Part shown: piece after piece, positions 32,923-41,085 of the stretch
Layout of the letters: the number at the start of each line of letters is the position of its first letter
How positions within the stretch are numbered: the stretch's first letter is position 1
DNA from: Syntrophaceae bacterium
Lineage (GTDB): Bacteria > Desulfobacterota > Syntrophia > Syntrophales > PHBD01
NCBI GenBank assembly: GCA_013177825.1
Contig: JABLXX010000009.1
Coordinates: forward strand, 1-64,000
DNA length: 64,000 bases
Reading direction: 5' to 3'
Position numbers and translations under genes: made by a program
Notes under the pieces: generated by a model
What the model was told of the DNA's origin: nothing
The model's input: only the letters and a program-made list of their open reading frames with translations
The model's database searches: none

Positions 32923-33660
32923 TCAGAGCTTCATGATCAGAGCGTGAAGCTTGCCCGTGTCGCCTTCCCGCAGCTGGATCCGGAGTTCGACCGGTTTCTT
33001 CGACTCCGCCGGGAAGAAAATGAATCCGTAGGCGATTTCCTTCGGCCGGACAGACCGGTTCTCAAGGGATCGCTTGTTGAGATCGTCCCGGATCCGCGCT
33101 TGCACATCCGTCTGGGACAGAGCGGTGGTTCCCCCCACGCTAGCCCCGGCGGCAGCCCCGACAGCGGCTCCTCGCATGGCCGCCTCACCGACGCTTTGTC
33201 CGGACACGATACCGATGGCAGCCCCGATGAGGCCGCCCGCAATCCCTCCCAGGACGCCGTATTTCGCCGACTTCGGGGCAACTTCTCCCAATTCCGTCTG
33301 ACGCTCGATCCGTTCATACGCTACTTTCTGATCCAGTACGGGCCAGAGATTGTTTTCCTGATCCACCAGGAACGTCTGGGCCGGAACGATGTCCAGGGGA
33401 CGATCACCACGGTTGTCGAAGACGACCATAACCGGCAGGACGCCCGCACCCAGGATGTCGAAGCCAAAGGCATCCTTCGCCGTCTTGGGGTCTCCGAAAG
33501 CCTGGGCAGCCACGGTTGTCCCGTCCACCTCCACGGCGTTCGGGTAGGCCTTCGGCATCTTGAACGGTACAACCTGCGACTCGTAACGCGTACAGGCGAG
33601 AATCCAGAAAACGGCCAACAGGATGCACGCGATGCTTCGCCCTCCGAAACGACGGCCCAT
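32923..33660 (-). CDS. Glycine-zipper lipoprotein
   Basis: The 245-aa protein starts at ATG 33660 (GGGAGG upstream) and has a lipoprotein signal ending ILAC, so it should be lipidated and anchored in a membrane. A glycine-zipper stretch (GGIAGGLIGAAIGIVSG to GAAVGAAAGASVGG) lies in the middle, and the ends are beta-rich, with a final RIQLREGDTG segment. Glycine zippers insert or oligomerise in membranes. A strong promoter shared divergently with the + strand gene at 34062 lies upstream. No specific function is recognised. Confidence 0.75.
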   Translation of the reverse strand: MGRRFGGRSIACILLAVFWILACTRYESQVVPFKMPKAYPNAVEVDGTTVAAQAFGDPKTAKDAFGFDILGAGVLPVMVVFDNRGDRPLDIVPAQTFLVDQENNLWPVLDQKVAYERIERQTELGEVAPKSAKYGVLGGIAGGLIGAAIGIVSGQSVGEAAMRGAAVGAAAGASVGGTTALSQTDVQARIRDDLNKRSLENRSVRPKEIAYGFIFFPAESKKPVELRIQLREGDTGKLHALIMKL

Positions 33661-33702
33661 GATGCCTCCCGTGAAGTTGTGATACAGTGACAAACAACGC
33701 GC

Positions 33703-33790
33703 AGTTTATGAAACGAGCCCCCGTTTGTCAATGTGAAAGGACCGTTTTCAAACCATTCACATTGACAAGTTTTCGTTACGAATCAATAAT
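33703..33790. promoter_or_regulatory. Symmetric divergent promoters on a 13-bp inverted repeat
   Basis: TTGTCAATGTGAA (33725-33737) and TTCACATTGACAA (33756-33768) form a perfect inverted repeat. The right arm holds TTGACA (33762-33767), 17 bp from AATAAT (33785-33790) on the +; the left arm holds TTGACA on the - strand (33731-33726), 17 bp from TAAACT (33708-33703). Both -35 boxes thus face outward from one symmetric site and drive the lipoprotein and the YwqK-like gene. Confidence 0.7.
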
Positions 33791-34061
33791 TAAGGAATGC
33801 ATAAGCATTCGGAAGGGGAAAACATCGGCAATCCGGCAGTTGGATCCGAAAACGCCAATTTCCTTCCGAAAAAACCGGGGATCAAGGGGCATAAGGGGGA
33901 TGGAGCCAATAAAGGCGAAACGCTTTCTTCCGCAGATGAACGGGTAGGAAGATCCGGCCGGAAGCAACGTCGCGCCTTGACAGGGAAACGGCATCAACGT
34001 ATGGATGCCGGAAATCATACCGCGACACTGTCTTTCGCAACAAATCGGAGGAACCCGCCTC

Positions 34062-34775
34062 ATGGCAAAGAAACCCGAGACTCCCCGGGAAGTCGTCGTT
34101 TACTACGATGAGGAACAAACCCAGATCAAGGAACGGAAGTGCCTGCTCGGGAAAAAGCTGCACGGTGAATACACCTCCTATTATGCGAACGGTCAGCTTA
34201 TGGTGCGAATGAACTTCCGGGAGGGTCGCCGGCACGGAGAGGCGGAGTCTTACTACCGCGACGGCAAGCCCCGTGAGCGGGCCGAATTCCGGGACGACCA
34301 TTTCGAAGGCGATTACAGCTGCTGGTACGAAAACGGGCATATCCGGGAGAAGGAAACATACCGGGCCGGACGGCTGGACGGTCCTTACTGGATGTATTAT
34401 CGGAGCGGTCAGGTGAAGGAGGAGGAGTTTTTCTCCGACGGCAGGCTCCACGGGCCGTACCGATCCTATTACAAATCCGGCCAGCTCAAGGAAGAAGGCA
34501 CCTTCGAGAACGACAAGCGGGAAGGGACGTACACGGCCTATCACCGGAACGGGCAAATCCGGGAGCAGGCCCGTTACCGGAACGGGAAACTGATCGGGAA
34601 GTTCCGTACCTTCAACGAGAAGGGCGAGGAGATTCGCACCGTCGTCGATGACGGGGAAAACGGCGAATCGGATGAAGAATGGCTGGAAAAGGAACTCCAG
34701 GCGGACAACATGCTCCGCAGCCTGGAGACATTCCGCGAGGAGGACGAGCAGACGGATCGGAGGGAAAAGCCATGA
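34062..34775 (+). CDS. MORN/YwqK-type repeat protein
   Basis: The 237-aa protein is built of six to seven repeats of about 23 residues, each with a core like YYANGQL, YYRDGKP, WYENGHI, YYRSGQV, YYKSGQL, YHRNGQI, separated by Gly/charged turns. This is the YwqK/MORN pattern, named after a Bacillus antitoxin component, though most homologues are not linked to a toxin. No signal peptide is visible. ATG 34062 follows CGGAGGAACCC. It overlaps the USP gene by 4 bp (ATGA). The leader from the predicted promoter is about 265 nt. Confidence 0.8.
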   Translation: MAKKPETPREVVVYYDEEQTQIKERKCLLGKKLHGEYTSYYANGQLMVRMNFREGRRHGEAESYYRDGKPRERAEFRDDHFEGDYSCWYENGHIREKETYRAGRLDGPYWMYYRSGQVKEEEFFSDGRLHGPYRSYYKSGQLKEEGTFENDKREGTYTAYHRNGQIREQARYRNGKLIGKFRTFNEKGEEIRTVVDDGENGESDEEWLEKELQADNMLRSLETFREEDEQTDRREKP

Positions 34776-35611
34776 TCGAGCGCATCCTGATCGCCACGGA
34801 CGGATCAGCCCACAGCCAGACGGCGCTGGAATACGGCATTTACATAGCCGGCAAACTCGAGGCACGATTGACGGGCCTGCACGTCATGGAACTCCTGCAG
34901 CTGCAGGCCCCTGTCTTCAGCGACATCTCAGGATCCATCGGCATTCCGCCCTGCCAGGAGTTTCTTCCCGTCATGGAAAACTCTCTGGAGACAAAGGCCG
35001 ATGCCATATTGCAGGCGTTTCGGGACCGCTGCCGGAAATCGGGGCTCGTACCGGAGGTAAAAAAATGCCTGGGCGTGATCGACGAAATCATCATTGAGGA
35101 AGGCCGGCAGGCCGACTTGATCCTTCTGGCCCAGAGAGGGGAGCATTTTCATCTCGGCGGAGGCGCGATCCTCGGCACAACAGCCGAATCGGTGGTCCGG
35201 AAATCGGGGAAACCGGTCCTGGTAACCCCGGCTGCATACCGGGAAATCGAAAGCATGGCCCTTGCCTATGACGGTAGTTCCCCCGCCGGCAAGGCCCTGG
35301 AAATGGCCGCCGAACTCTCCGAGAAAGCCGCCTGGCCACTGACCGTCATCACGGTCTCGAACGATCCCGCCGCTTCTGATCGGGTCTGCAAACAGGCCGA
35401 AACGATGCTGGACACATGGATGATCGACTGGGAAATGATTCAACTGACCGGAAGGGAAGACAAGGCGATCCTCCACTTCCTTCGGGACGGGTCGGTGGAA
35501 CTCCTGGTGATGGGGGCTTACGGCCATAACCGGCTTCGGGAACTTCTCGTCGGGAGCACGACAAGCCAGGTCATCCGCAAGAGCCCGATCCCGGTCCTTC
35601 TGACCCGTTGA
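34772..35611 (+). CDS. Tandem universal stress protein
   Basis: The 279-aa protein has two UspA domains: residues 1-155 (ILIATDGSAHSQTALEYG to KPVLVTP) and 160-279 (LAYDGSSPAGKALEMA to PVLLTR). The second has the ATP-binding pattern GAYGHNRLRELLVGSTTSQ, and the first has a weaker version (GAILGTTAES). Tandem Usps bind ATP and act in stress survival. It is translationally coupled to the YwqK-like gene, and its 3' end overlaps the convergent surE gene by 41 bp. Confidence 0.9.
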   Translation: MIERILIATDGSAHSQTALEYGIYIAGKLEARLTGLHVMELLQLQAPVFSDISGSIGIPPCQEFLPVMENSLETKADAILQAFRDRCRKSGLVPEVKKCLGVIDEIIIEEGRQADLILLAQRGEHFHLGGGAILGTTAESVVRKSGKPVLVTPAAYREIESMALAYDGSSPAGKALEMAAELSEKAAWPLTVITVSNDPAASDRVCKQAETMLDTWMIDWEMIQLTGREDKAILHFLRDGSVELLVMGAYGHNRLRELLVGSTTSQVIRKSPIPVLLTR

Positions 35612-36371
35612 GATCCCGCTCCACCAGGTTTTTCAGATCGGCCAGCACATCCATGCGGGTCAGATCGCTGTGAATGGGCGTGACGGTGATCCAGCCTTTC
35701 TTCAGGGCGCTGATGTCCGAATCGGCCTCCTCCGTGGGCGCCGGCTGCGTCTCTCCCGCCAGCCAGTAATACGCATTATCCCTAGGATCCACTCGTTTTT
35801 CGAAGCTTTCGATGAGACGGGCCTTCCCCTGTTTGACAACGGCCACGCCCCTGATTTTTTCCTCCGGCAAGGCCGGGATGTTTACATTGAGAGACAGGTT
35901 TTTCGGAAAGGGGTGGGACACGATAAAGGAGCAGATTCTTCGGGCAAACCGGGCGGCAAAGGCAAAATCCGCCTCCCGATGCGTATCGAGCGAGACGGCT
36001 ACGGAAGGCACGCCCATGATGGCTCCCTCCGTGGCTGCCGAGACCGTACCCGAATAGATGACGTTGATGCCCACATTGGCGCCCAGATTGATCCCGGAGA
36101 CCACCAGATCCACGGCCCCGCCGGCCAGCTCCCTGATGCCGATTTTTACACAGTCCGCCGGCGTGCCCGCCACGGCATATCCGATGACCCGGCCGTTCTT
36201 CCTCGCCTTCCGCACCATCAGGGGCCGGAAAAGCGTGATGGCGTGCCCTACGGCGCTCTGCTCCACCTCCGGTGCCACGACGAGGCATTCGGCATCCCTG
36301 GACAATTCACGCCTCAGGGCTTCAAGACCCCGGGCATAGATTCCATCGTCATTCGTCAGCAGAAACCTCAT
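35571..36371 (-). CDS. surE: 5'/3'-nucleotidase SurE
   Basis: The 266-aa SurE has the metal-binding start LLTNDDGIYA, VVAPEVEQSAVGHAIT, the central SGINLGANVG with its conserved Asn, and GTVSAATEGA. SurE dephosphorylates nucleoside 5'/3'-monophosphates and short polyphosphate. The C-terminal tail (DLNGSEGPGSGSCG) is encoded in the stretch that overlaps the convergent USP gene, so the ends of two proteins share 41 bp of DNA. Confidence 0.95.
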   Translation of the reverse strand: MRFLLTNDDGIYARGLEALRRELSRDAECLVVAPEVEQSAVGHAITLFRPLMVRKARKNGRVIGYAVAGTPADCVKIGIRELAGGAVDLVVSGINLGANVGINVIYSGTVSAATEGAIMGVPSVAVSLDTHREADFAFAARFARRICSFIVSHPFPKNLSLNVNIPALPEEKIRGVAVVKQGKARLIESFEKRVDPRDNAYYWLAGETQPAPTEEADSDISALKKGWITVTPIHSDLTRMDVLADLKNLVERDLNGSEGPGSGSCG

Positions 36372-36380
36372 GGAGACCCT

Positions 36381-37598
36381 CTACTCGCCCACCGGAACAA
36401 TCTGTCCCTGCGTGATTTTCAAAACCATGGCGCCCCTCCGGCTTTCTCCATCGGGCGCAAAGGAGAGCTTCCCGGAAACGCCCCGAAAATCCGGATTCGC
36501 AATGATCAACCTGCGCAGATCTTCTCTGGAGCCTGGTTTTTCCTTCAGCAGGAGCCGCACGGCAAGCATCGTTCCGTCATAGGCCATCGCTTCCAGACTC
36601 CCCGGTTCACGCCCCGTGGCCGCATAATACCGCTCAATAAAATCCTGAACCATTCGGGAAGAATCGTTCATGCAGAACGTATCTGTGAAGACGGCTCCCT
36701 CAAGAACGCCTCCTTCTTTCCGGACCCTGTCGGACTGATTCCAGGATGACAGGCCCATCATCTGAACGCCCCGGATCTGAAGATCGGCCAGTTGGGAGGC
36801 GGCCAGAAAGGCCCGCCCCAGGGAGTCGGGAAAGAATAGGGCTTCGAAATCAACGACCGGTGAAATGGAGATTTCAATGGACCCTTCCGGCTCCACGATC
36901 TCTCTTCCGGAGGTCCCCTTGACCCCGGCCAGAAACCGGATCTCGTCCGCAAAATCGATCTGCCGACGTCCGTATGTTCTCTCCCGGAGGATTCGCCCGC
37001 CCCGCCGGGTCACTTCTTCCCGGAAGAGCCTTGCCGCTTCCCGGCCGCCGTCATCAGAGGGATAAAGCATGGCAAAACGCCGCAGCCCCCTCCGGGAGAC
37101 GGCATAGTCGGCCAGGGCCTGAATCTGAACCCGAATCGTCAAATAATCCCTGAGGATATAGGCATTGTCCCCGCCGATACCCTCCTGCTGGGTAAAGACC
37201 AGGATCGGCACCTTCTTTTCGCGGGCAAGGCGAGCCGCCTCCGTTCCTTCACCCAGCGGCCCTAGAATCAGGATGACCTTCTCGCGGTCCGCCAGTTCTC
37301 GTACCAGACCCGGCAGGGTCTCGGGGCGGCTCTCGGAGTCGCGGATCAGAAGGGTGAGGCGGTGGTGGTTCGTCCGCTCCAGAACGGACGAGGCCATCAG
37401 AATGGCGTCCAGGACATGGTTTCCATAGGCGGCGTGCTTTCCGGTGAGCGGGAGGATGACCCCGATCGTCTCCGCTCCGCGTTTTTCTCCCGCCGCGAAG
37501 AGGGCGGATGGGAAGGGCGGATGGTCCGAGCAAAGGGCTCCCCGGGCGGCAACAGCCAGGGCAAGCGTGGCAAAAATGATCAAAAGGGAACGTTTCAT
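36381..37598 (-). CDS. Periplasmic leucine-binding-fold protein (LpoA/ABC-type)
   Basis: The 405-aa protein has an N-terminal signal peptide (MKRSLLIIFATLALAVAARG) and a type I periplasmic-binding fold: ETIGVILPLTGKHAAYGNHV, VILILGPLGEGTEAARLARE, FAMLYPSDDGGREAARLF, and a C-terminal part with MAYDGTMLAVRLLL. Proteins of this length and form are either ABC receptors or penicillin-binding-protein activators. No transporter genes are adjacent, which favours the second group or an orphan receptor. It stops 9 bp before surE starts, and surE follows in the same direction. Confidence 0.75.
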   Translation of the reverse strand: MKRSLLIIFATLALAVAARGALCSDHPPFPSALFAAGEKRGAETIGVILPLTGKHAAYGNHVLDAILMASSVLERTNHHRLTLLIRDSESRPETLPGLVRELADREKVILILGPLGEGTEAARLAREKKVPILVFTQQEGIGGDNAYILRDYLTIRVQIQALADYAVSRRGLRRFAMLYPSDDGGREAARLFREEVTRRGGRILRERTYGRRQIDFADEIRFLAGVKGTSGREIVEPEGSIEISISPVVDFEALFFPDSLGRAFLAASQLADLQIRGVQMMGLSSWNQSDRVRKEGGVLEGAVFTDTFCMNDSSRMVQDFIERYYAATGREPGSLEAMAYDGTMLAVRLLLKEKPGSREDLRRLIIANPDFRGVSGKLSFAPDGESRRGAMVLKITQGQIVPVGE

Positions 37599-37657
37599 GA
37601 TTGGACCATTGGATGAAAGCGTCCTGTATGCTACAGGAAATGATTCCCTCCGTCGAC

Positions 37658-37698
37658 AAAAAAAGGCCCGGAAACCGATCCAATCAGTCCCGGGCCTT
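37658..37698 (-). terminator. Terminator after dnaK
   Basis: On the - strand, AAGGCCCGG (37698-37690) and CCGGGCCTT (37671-37663) form a 9-bp stem followed by a run of U (37664-37658). It lies just beyond the dnaK stop. Confidence 0.85.
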
Positions 37699-37716
37699 GA
37701 ATCAACGGGGGTTTGC

Positions 37717-39636
37717 TTACTTGACTTCCTCGAAATCGGCGTCCACGACGTCGTCGTCTTTCCTCCCGGAAGACTGCTGGGCTCCGCCCGCCTCTCCACC
37801 GGCCTGAGGACCTCCCGGCCCGGCTCCTGCCGTTGATTTGGCGTACATAGCCTCGGCCAGCTTGTGGGAGGCCGTCGTCAGTTCCTCCTGGGCCGATTGG
37901 ATCGCCTGGAGGTCATCTCCTTCAATCGCCTTCTTCAATCGGGCAATCGCCTCTTCGATCCGTGTCTTTTCGGCCGCATCGATCTTATCGCCGAACTCCT
38001 TCACGTTCTTCTCCACACTGTATGCCAGGGCATCGGCGTGATTCCGGGCCTCGATGAGCTCGCGCTTCCGCTTGTCTTCGTCAGCGTGGAGCTCCGCTTC
38101 CTTGACGAAGCGCTGGATCTCGTCGTCCGAGAGGCCGCTGGAGGCCGTAATGCGGATGCTCTGTTCCTTCCCGGTGCCGAGATCCTTTGCCGCAACGTGA
38201 ACGATGCCGTTGGCATCGATGTCGAAGGTGACCTCGACCTGCGGGAGTCCCCGCGGCGCTGCCGGGATGCCCACCAGCTCGAAATGTCCTAGGGTCCGGT
38301 TATCCGCCGCCATGGGACGCTCTCCCTGGAGGACATGGATGGTCACGGCCGTCTGGTTGTCCGCCGCCGTCGAGAAGATCTGGCTCTTCTTCGTGGGAAT
38401 GGTCGTATTCTTCTCGATGAGCTTCGTCATGACGCCGCCCAGGGTTTCGATGCCGAGAGACAGGGGCGTCACGTCCAGGAGCAGCACGTCCTTCACGTCT
38501 CCGGCGAGAACACCGCCCTGAATCGCGGCCCCCACGGCCACGACTTCATCCGGGTTGACTCCCTTGTGGGGCTCCTTCCCGAACATCTCCTTGACCTTCT
38601 GCTGGACCCGGGGCATGCGGGTCATGCCTCCCACGAGGATGACCTCGTCGATGTCCTTCGGCGTGAGGGAGGCGTCCTTCAGGGCGGTCCGGCAGGGAGG
38701 CTCCAGCTTCTCGATCAGGTCCTCCACGAGGGCCTCCAGTTTGGCCCGGGTGAGCTTGATATTCATATGCTTGGGTCCCGATGCGTCGGCCGTGATGAAG
38801 GGGAGGTTTATGTCCGTCTCCATGGAGGTGGAAAGCTCCATCTTGGCCTTTTCCGCCGCCTCCTTGAGGCGCTGAAGGGCCATCCGGTCGTTTCTCAGGT
38901 CGATCCCCTGGTCTTTCTTGAATTCCGTCACCAGGAAGTCGATCAACTTCTGGTCAAAGTCCTCTCCGCCAAGGTGTGTGTCCCCGTTGGTGGACTTCAC
39001 CTCGAATACACCGTCACCGATCTCCAGGATGGAGATGTCGAAGGTGCCGCCGCCCAGATCGAAGACCGCGATCTTCTGGTCTTTCTTCTTCTCCAGGCCA
39101 TACGCAAGGGCTGCCGCCGTAGGCTCGTTGATGATACGCAGGACGTTGAGCCCGGCGATCTTTCCTGCGTCCTTCGTCGCCTGCCGCTGGGAGTCGTTGA
39201 AATAGGCCGGTACGGTGATGACCGCATCCGTCACTTTTTGGCCCAGGTAGTCTTCTGCCGTCTGCTTCATTTTTCCTAGAACCATTGAGGAAATCTCGGC
39301 AGGGCTGTAGTTTCGTCCCCGGACGGTGACCTGACCATCTCCGTTTGCGGCCTCCGTAATCTTGTAGGCCGTAATGCTCTTATCGTACTGCACTTCCTTG
39401 GACGTGAACTTCCGTCCGATGAGGCGCTTGATTGCATAAACCGTATTTTCGGGGTTGGTGATAGCCTGTCGTCTGGCCACCTGGCCAACCAACCGCTCCC
39501 CGTTGTCCGTGAAGGCAACGACGGACGGCGTGGTGCGGTTTCCCTCCTGGTTTGCGATGACGACGGGGTCTCCCCCTTCCATGATGGCTACACACGAATT
39601 GGTCGTCCCCAAGTCAATTCCGATAATCTTTCCCAT
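37717..39636 (-). CDS. dnaK: Chaperone DnaK (Hsp70)
   Basis: The 639-aa Hsp70 starts [20 protein letters not shown] and contains [25 protein letters not shown] and the substrate-binding domain [12 protein letters not shown], ending with a Gly-rich tail and [11 protein letters not shown]. It folds proteins with GrpE and DnaJ in an ATP cycle. AAGGAGGA precedes the ATG. The order is gmhA-grpE-dnaK on the - strand; dnaJ and hrcA are not beside it, unlike the commonest arrangement, and no CIRCE operator is visible. Confidence 0.98.
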   Translation of the reverse strand: MGKIIGIDLGTTNSCVAIMEGGDPVVIANQEGNRTTPSVVAFTDNGERLVGQVARRQAITNPENTVYAIKRLIGRKFTSKEVQYDKSITAYKITEAANGDGQVTVRGRNYSPAEISSMVLGKMKQTAEDYLGQKVTDAVITVPAYFNDSQRQATKDAGKIAGLNVLRIINEPTAAALAYGLEKKKDQKIAVFDLGGGTFDISILEIGDGVFEVKSTNGDTHLGGEDFDQKLIDFLVTEFKKDQGIDLRNDRMALQRLKEAAEKAKMELSTSMETDINLPFITADASGPKHMNIKLTRAKLEALVEDLIEKLEPPCRTALKDASLTPKDIDEVILVGGMTRMPRVQQKVKEMFGKEPHKGVNPDEVVAVGAAIQGGVLAGDVKDVLLLDVTPLSLGIETLGGVMTKLIEKNTTIPTKKSQIFSTAADNQTAVTIHVLQGERPMAADNRTLGHFELVGIPAAPRGLPQVEVTFDIDANGIVHVAAKDLGTGKEQSIRITASSGLSDDEIQRFVKEAELHADEDKRKRELIEARNHADALAYSVEKNVKEFGDKIDAAEKTRIEEAIARLKKAIEGDDLQAIQSAQEELTTASHKLAEAMYAKSTAGAGPGGPQAGGEAGGAQQSSGRKDDDVVDADFEEVK

Positions 39637-39675
39637 GATCCTTCCTCCTTAGCCGCCGTTTTGGACGGTTTCATC

Positions 39676-40278
39676 TTAACAGTTCTGGTCGCCGCGCGTT
39701 CGTTTACAAACGGAAACCTTGGCGGGCCTCAGCAGCCTGCCGTTCAGCAGATATCCTTTCTCCAGTTCATCCACGACTTCGTTCTCTTCGTGACCATCTC
39801 CGGCTACCTGCATCAGCGCTTCGTGAATGTTCGGATCGAAGGGTTTGCGCAGGCAATCGATGGCCTCGACGCCATGCCGGCCCAGGCAGGCCGTCAATTG
39901 GGAGCGCAGCAGATCAAGCCCCTTCCGGAACGCATCGAAGTCACAGGATGTCTCGGAGTGCTGCAGAGCCCGGTCCATGGCGTCCGTCAAAGGGAGCAGG
40001 TCCTTCAGGATCTGCTCGTTACCGTACTTGATGGCATCCATTTTGTCCCGTGCGGCGCGTTTTCTAAAATTATCCAGTTCCGCAACGGCTCGCAAATACT
40101 TGTCGTAATTCTCCGCCGCTTCCCTCTCCTTTTCCTGCAGTTTCGCCTTCAGGGCTTCCCGTGTTTCTTCGGTTGCATCCGCTTCACGAAATTCAGTCTC
40201 GGCTTGGGATGTCGGCTCGTCTCCCCGGCCATGCATTTCTTCCTTTTCCTGCTTCGGTTTCTTCACCATATTTATCAT
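39676..40278 (-). CDS. grpE: GrpE nucleotide-exchange factor
   Basis: The 200-aa protein has a long acidic coiled coil (about residues 40-100) and the GrpE core: YLRAVAELDNFRKRAARDK, LLPLTDAMDRAL, then PFDPNIHEALMQV and the C-terminal LEKGYLLNGRLLRPAKVSV. It dimerises and releases ADP from DnaK. An alternative start three codons later (ATG 40269) is possible. It lies 39 bp upstream of dnaK. Confidence 0.97.
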   Translation of the reverse strand: MINMVKKPKQEKEEMHGRGDEPTSQAETEFREADATEETREALKAKLQEKEREAAENYDKYLRAVAELDNFRKRAARDKMDAIKYGNEQILKDLLPLTDAMDRALQHSETSCDFDAFRKGLDLLRSQLTACLGRHGVEAIDCLRKPFDPNIHEALMQVAGDGHEENEVVDELEKGYLLNGRLLRPAKVSVCKRTRGDQNC

Positions 40279-40311
40279 CCGTCCACCGGCCGGTGTCCTG
40301 ATGTGTCCTGC

Positions 40312-40896
40312 CTACTTCAGGTCCGGCTTCTGAAAGAGTTTATAATCCACCATTTCGCAGATTACGTGGCCCGCTGTGATGTGCACCTCCTGAATGCGGG
40401 GAGTGCTGCTGGAAGCCACGTGCAGGGAGTGATCCGCCATGCGGGCGATCGGGCCGCCGTCCCGTCCTGTCATGGCCAGCGTGATCATTCCGATTTTCTT
40501 CGCCATTTCCAGCCCTTTGAAGACATTGGACGACGTCCCGCTCGTACTGATCCCCCAAGCCACATCTCCGGCCTGTCCCAGAGCCCGAATCTGCTTGCTG
40601 AATATCTCCGAATAATCGAAGTCGTTTGCAATGCTCGTAATAACGGAGGTATCGGTCGTCAAGGCAATCGCCGGCAGGGGTGGCCTTTCGATCAGAAATC
40701 GGTTGATGAACTCACCGGCCAGATGCTGGGCATCACCAGCGGATCCTCCATTTCCAAAAAGCAGAATCTTGTTTCCCGCCTTCAGGGCACCCGTGATGGC
40801 AACCACGGCCGCCACGATTTTCCCCAGATTGTCGTTGATGAAGACATCTTTCAGATGCGCGCTCTCACGAAATCTCTGAACGATATTGTCTTCCAT
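40312..40896 (-). CDS. gmhA: Phosphoheptose isomerase (SIS-domain, GmhA)
   Basis: The 194-aa SIS protein has LLFGNGGSAGDAQHLAGEFINRF (the GmhA substrate loop), ISTSGTSSNVFKGL and the C-terminal VHITAGHVICEMVDY with the active-site His. It isomerises sedoheptulose-7-phosphate to D-glycero-D-manno-heptose-7-phosphate for LPS core. ATG 40896 is used with AAGG 5 nt upstream; a GTG at 40902 is in frame. It starts the gmhA-grpE-dnaK run; the combination with heat-shock genes is unusual. Confidence 0.92.
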   Translation of the reverse strand: MEDNIVQRFRESAHLKDVFINDNLGKIVAAVVAITGALKAGNKILLFGNGGSAGDAQHLAGEFINRFLIERPPLPAIALTTDTSVITSIANDFDYSEIFSKQIRALGQAGDVAWGISTSGTSSNVFKGLEMAKKIGMITLAMTGRDGGPIARMADHSLHVASSSTPRIQEVHITAGHVICEMVDYKLFQKPDLK

Positions 40897-40918
40897 AACC
40901 ACCTTATATCATTCCACT

Positions 40919-40938
40919 ATTATAATAAATGCGGCCCT
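40919..40938 (-). promoter_or_regulatory. -10-like element before gmhA
   Basis: TATAAT on the - strand at 40924-40919, 23 bp before the gmhA start. A TTTGAAA 14-15 bp further upstream resembles the -35 of a heat-shock (sigma-32) promoter (CTTGAAA), which would fit the downstream grpE-dnaK, but the spacing is short. Confidence 0.35.
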
Positions 40939-41085
40939 TTCAAAGCGTGCATAATGTAGGGATCGAACCCTGCAATGTCAAGGGCACGGGGCTCTTTCCC
41001 GTCGGGATGCGGGCCTCTTTACCAATTGGAACGGGAGTCACAAAAATGGAACGGGCGGGTATCGGAAAGACAGAGCCCGGATCTC

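Noticed and set aside
33797-34111. Possible 104-codon frame in the leader of the YwqK-like gene
   Set aside because: No ribosome-binding site, very basic low-complexity product, and it runs out of frame into the real gene start.
40955-41035. tRNA-like stretch on the - strand, with AATTGGTAAAGAGG resembling a D-arm and GGTTCGATCCC resembling a T-arm
   Set aside because: No matching 7-bp acceptor stem, T-stem only three pairs, and no proper anticodon stem can be drawn. It may be a tRNA relic, but a tRNA gene cannot be supported.
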